Below, in pieces: positions 18,007 to 18,623 of a DNA stretch of 18,623 bases. Within the stretch, counting starts at the first letter, position 1; every line of letters begins with the position of its first letter. The notes under the pieces are model-generated. The model had not been told where the DNA came from. It saw nothing but the letters and a program-made list of their open reading frames with translations, and searched no databases. Both the position numbers and the translations under genes were made by a program. This stretch comes from Deinococcus fonticola. Lineage in GTDB: Bacteria > Deinococcota > Deinococci > Deinococcales > Deinococcaceae. The stretch is from NCBI RefSeq assembly GCF_004634215.1, contig NZ_SMMH01000045.1, forward strand, positions 1-18,623, written 5' to 3'.

Positions 18007-18050
18007 CAATAATTGACCTTTTTTATCATCTTTAAGAGGAAAGTGTTCAA
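18007..18050 (-). promoter_or_regulatory. Candidate promoter and operator of the chelatase operon
   Basis: On the minus strand, TTGAAC (18045-18050) and GATAAA (18022-18027) are separated by exactly 17 bases. The CAATWATTG core (18007-18015) lies between the -10 box and the start codon and abuts the Shine-Dalgarno, a classic repressor position. The plus strand here also reads TTGACC at 18013-18018 and could be a divergent promoter. Confidence 0.5.
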
Positions 18051-18135
18051 AAGTATCTAGACTGCCCATCAAAAAAGAGGTGGCCAGTCAAGAGGGGGCA
18101 GGATCACAGGACAGCGTGGAGTGATGAGCAACGAG

Positions 18136-18179
18136 ATCGGGAAGATGGAGTGGTATGCAGCCAACTCCCTCTTCCCGAT
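18136..18179 (+). promoter_or_regulatory. Hairpin sequestering the transposase ribosome-binding site
   Basis: Bases 18136-18151 and 18164-18179 pair over 16 positions with one mismatch (18146/18169), leaving a 12-base loop. The GGAG Shine-Dalgarno (18147-18150) is inside the stem and the ATG (18155-18157) is in the loop. Read-through transcripts entering the element would fold this way and be poorly translated. Confidence 0.6.
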
Positions 18180-18623
18180 GCACTGATGATACGCCCCGAT
18201 GCCCACATTGCCCGTCGCCCACCCGGGTGGGCGTTCATTCCCGTTGCGACGCTCGATACCGCTGTCATCGCTGTCACGCGACGTACGGCACACCGCTCTA
18301 CCGTATCAAGATCGATCCGAACATCGTCCAGCTGGTCCTGACCCTCCTCACCTTCGGATGCCCCATCCCAGCAGTGGTCATGGCCTTCAAGATCGACGAA
18401 CGCACACTGGCCGACTGGGTGAGGAAAGCCGGTGAACACGCGCAGCGTGTTCACGAGTACCTCGTCTGTCAGGGCCAGTTACATCTCGGGCAGATTCAGG
18501 CGGACGAACTCTGGTGTCGTACCCAACGGGGCGTGCGGTGGCTGGCAACGGCCGTCTGTGTCTCCTCACGACTGCTCCTGTGGGGTGCGTTGGCTGCTGA
18601 GCGAACGCACGCCCTGATCGCCG
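18155..18623 (+). CDS. IS1-like transposase, N-terminal 156 residues (partial, runs off the window)
   Basis: The frame from ATG 18155 is open to the end of the window. A zinc-finger-like start (CPHC near residues 16-19, then RYRCHRCHATYGTPLYRIK) resembles the InsA part of IS1. A helix-turn-helix follows: LLTFGCPIPAVVMAF, then DERTLADWVRKAG. GQIQADELW carries the likely first acidic residue of a DDE nuclease, followed by RGVRWLATAVCVSSRLLLWG, as in single-ORF IS1-family transposases. A GGAG lies four bases before the ATG but within a hairpin. Family assignment is by motif memory; another DDE family with a zinc ribbon is possible. Activity cannot be judged from a fragment. Confidence 0.72.
   Translation, partial: MQPTPSSRCTDDTPRCPHCPSPTRVGVHSRCDARYRCHRCHATYGTPLYRIKIDPNIVQLVLTLLTFGCPIPAVVMAFKIDERTLADWVRKAGEHAQRVHEYLVCQGQLHLGQIQADELWCRTQRGVRWLATAVCVSSRLLLWGALAAERTHALIA

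Larger units (their letters stand above)
18062..18623 (+). mobile_element. 5' end of an IS1-like insertion sequence (truncated by window edge)
   Basis: The transposase gene at 18155 marks an insertion sequence whose right part lies outside the window. The left boundary is not determined: I see no terminal inverted repeat that can be confirmed without the other end, and 18062 is only the approximate limit set by the chelatase promoter region. The stretch 18062-18154 holds a short ATCAC/GTGAT dyad (18103-18125) and the left arm of the start-codon hairpin. Confidence 0.6.

Overview
The window is high-GC DNA with dense, overlapping genes. It most likely comes from a Deinococcus or a close relative. 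Two things point there: the sirohydrochlorin chelatase carries the extra C-terminal Fe-S domain first described in Deinococcus radiodurans DR2241, and one gene start follows the leaderless pattern common in this group (TATACT six bases before a GTG start).

Region 1 (1-7490) is a locus for modifying an exported polysaccharide. It encodes a secreted heparan-type glucuronyl C5-epimerase (+), and convergent to it a minus-strand operon: AlgF-like protein, AlgI-like MBOAT, AlgJ-like SGNH acetyltransferase, a 75-aa orphan, and a secreted BNR_4 beta-propeller protein that is a candidate polysaccharide lyase. An AlgX-like acetyltransferase is transcribed divergently from algF. The logic is that of the alginate locus (epimerise, O-acetylate, cleave), but the mannuronan-type epimerase and lyase are replaced by families that act on GlcA/IdoA polymers. 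No synthase or glycosyltransferase lies in the window.

Region 2 (7491-10354) is a compact phage-type lysis cassette: a small secreted protein, three small membrane proteins (holin candidates), a GH19 endolysin without signal peptide, and a 178-aa unknown. Strong terminators bracket it. No other phage genes are present.

Region 3 (10355-10723) holds a 12-bp tandem repeat, then the 3' half of a tRNA-Arg(ACG) gene starting exactly at the anticodon loop, then a terminator. This looks like the right attachment junction of an integrated element lying to the left. The intact tRNA and an integrase would then be left of position 1, and the polysaccharide locus may be island cargo.

Region 4 (10724-17995) is the sulfate assimilation and siroheme gene set, all on the minus strand: cbiX-type chelatase, cobA-hemD fusion, then sulfite reductase, cysC, cysH and sat. 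Most junctions are ATGA overlaps. The two transcription units that begin at the chelatase and at sulfite reductase share a 21-bp AT-rich motif (18/21 identical) built on CAATWATTG, a candidate sulfur-regulon operator.

Region 5 (about 18062-18623) is the 5' part of an IS1-like transposase gene that runs off the right edge. Its ribosome-binding site is buried in a near-perfect hairpin.
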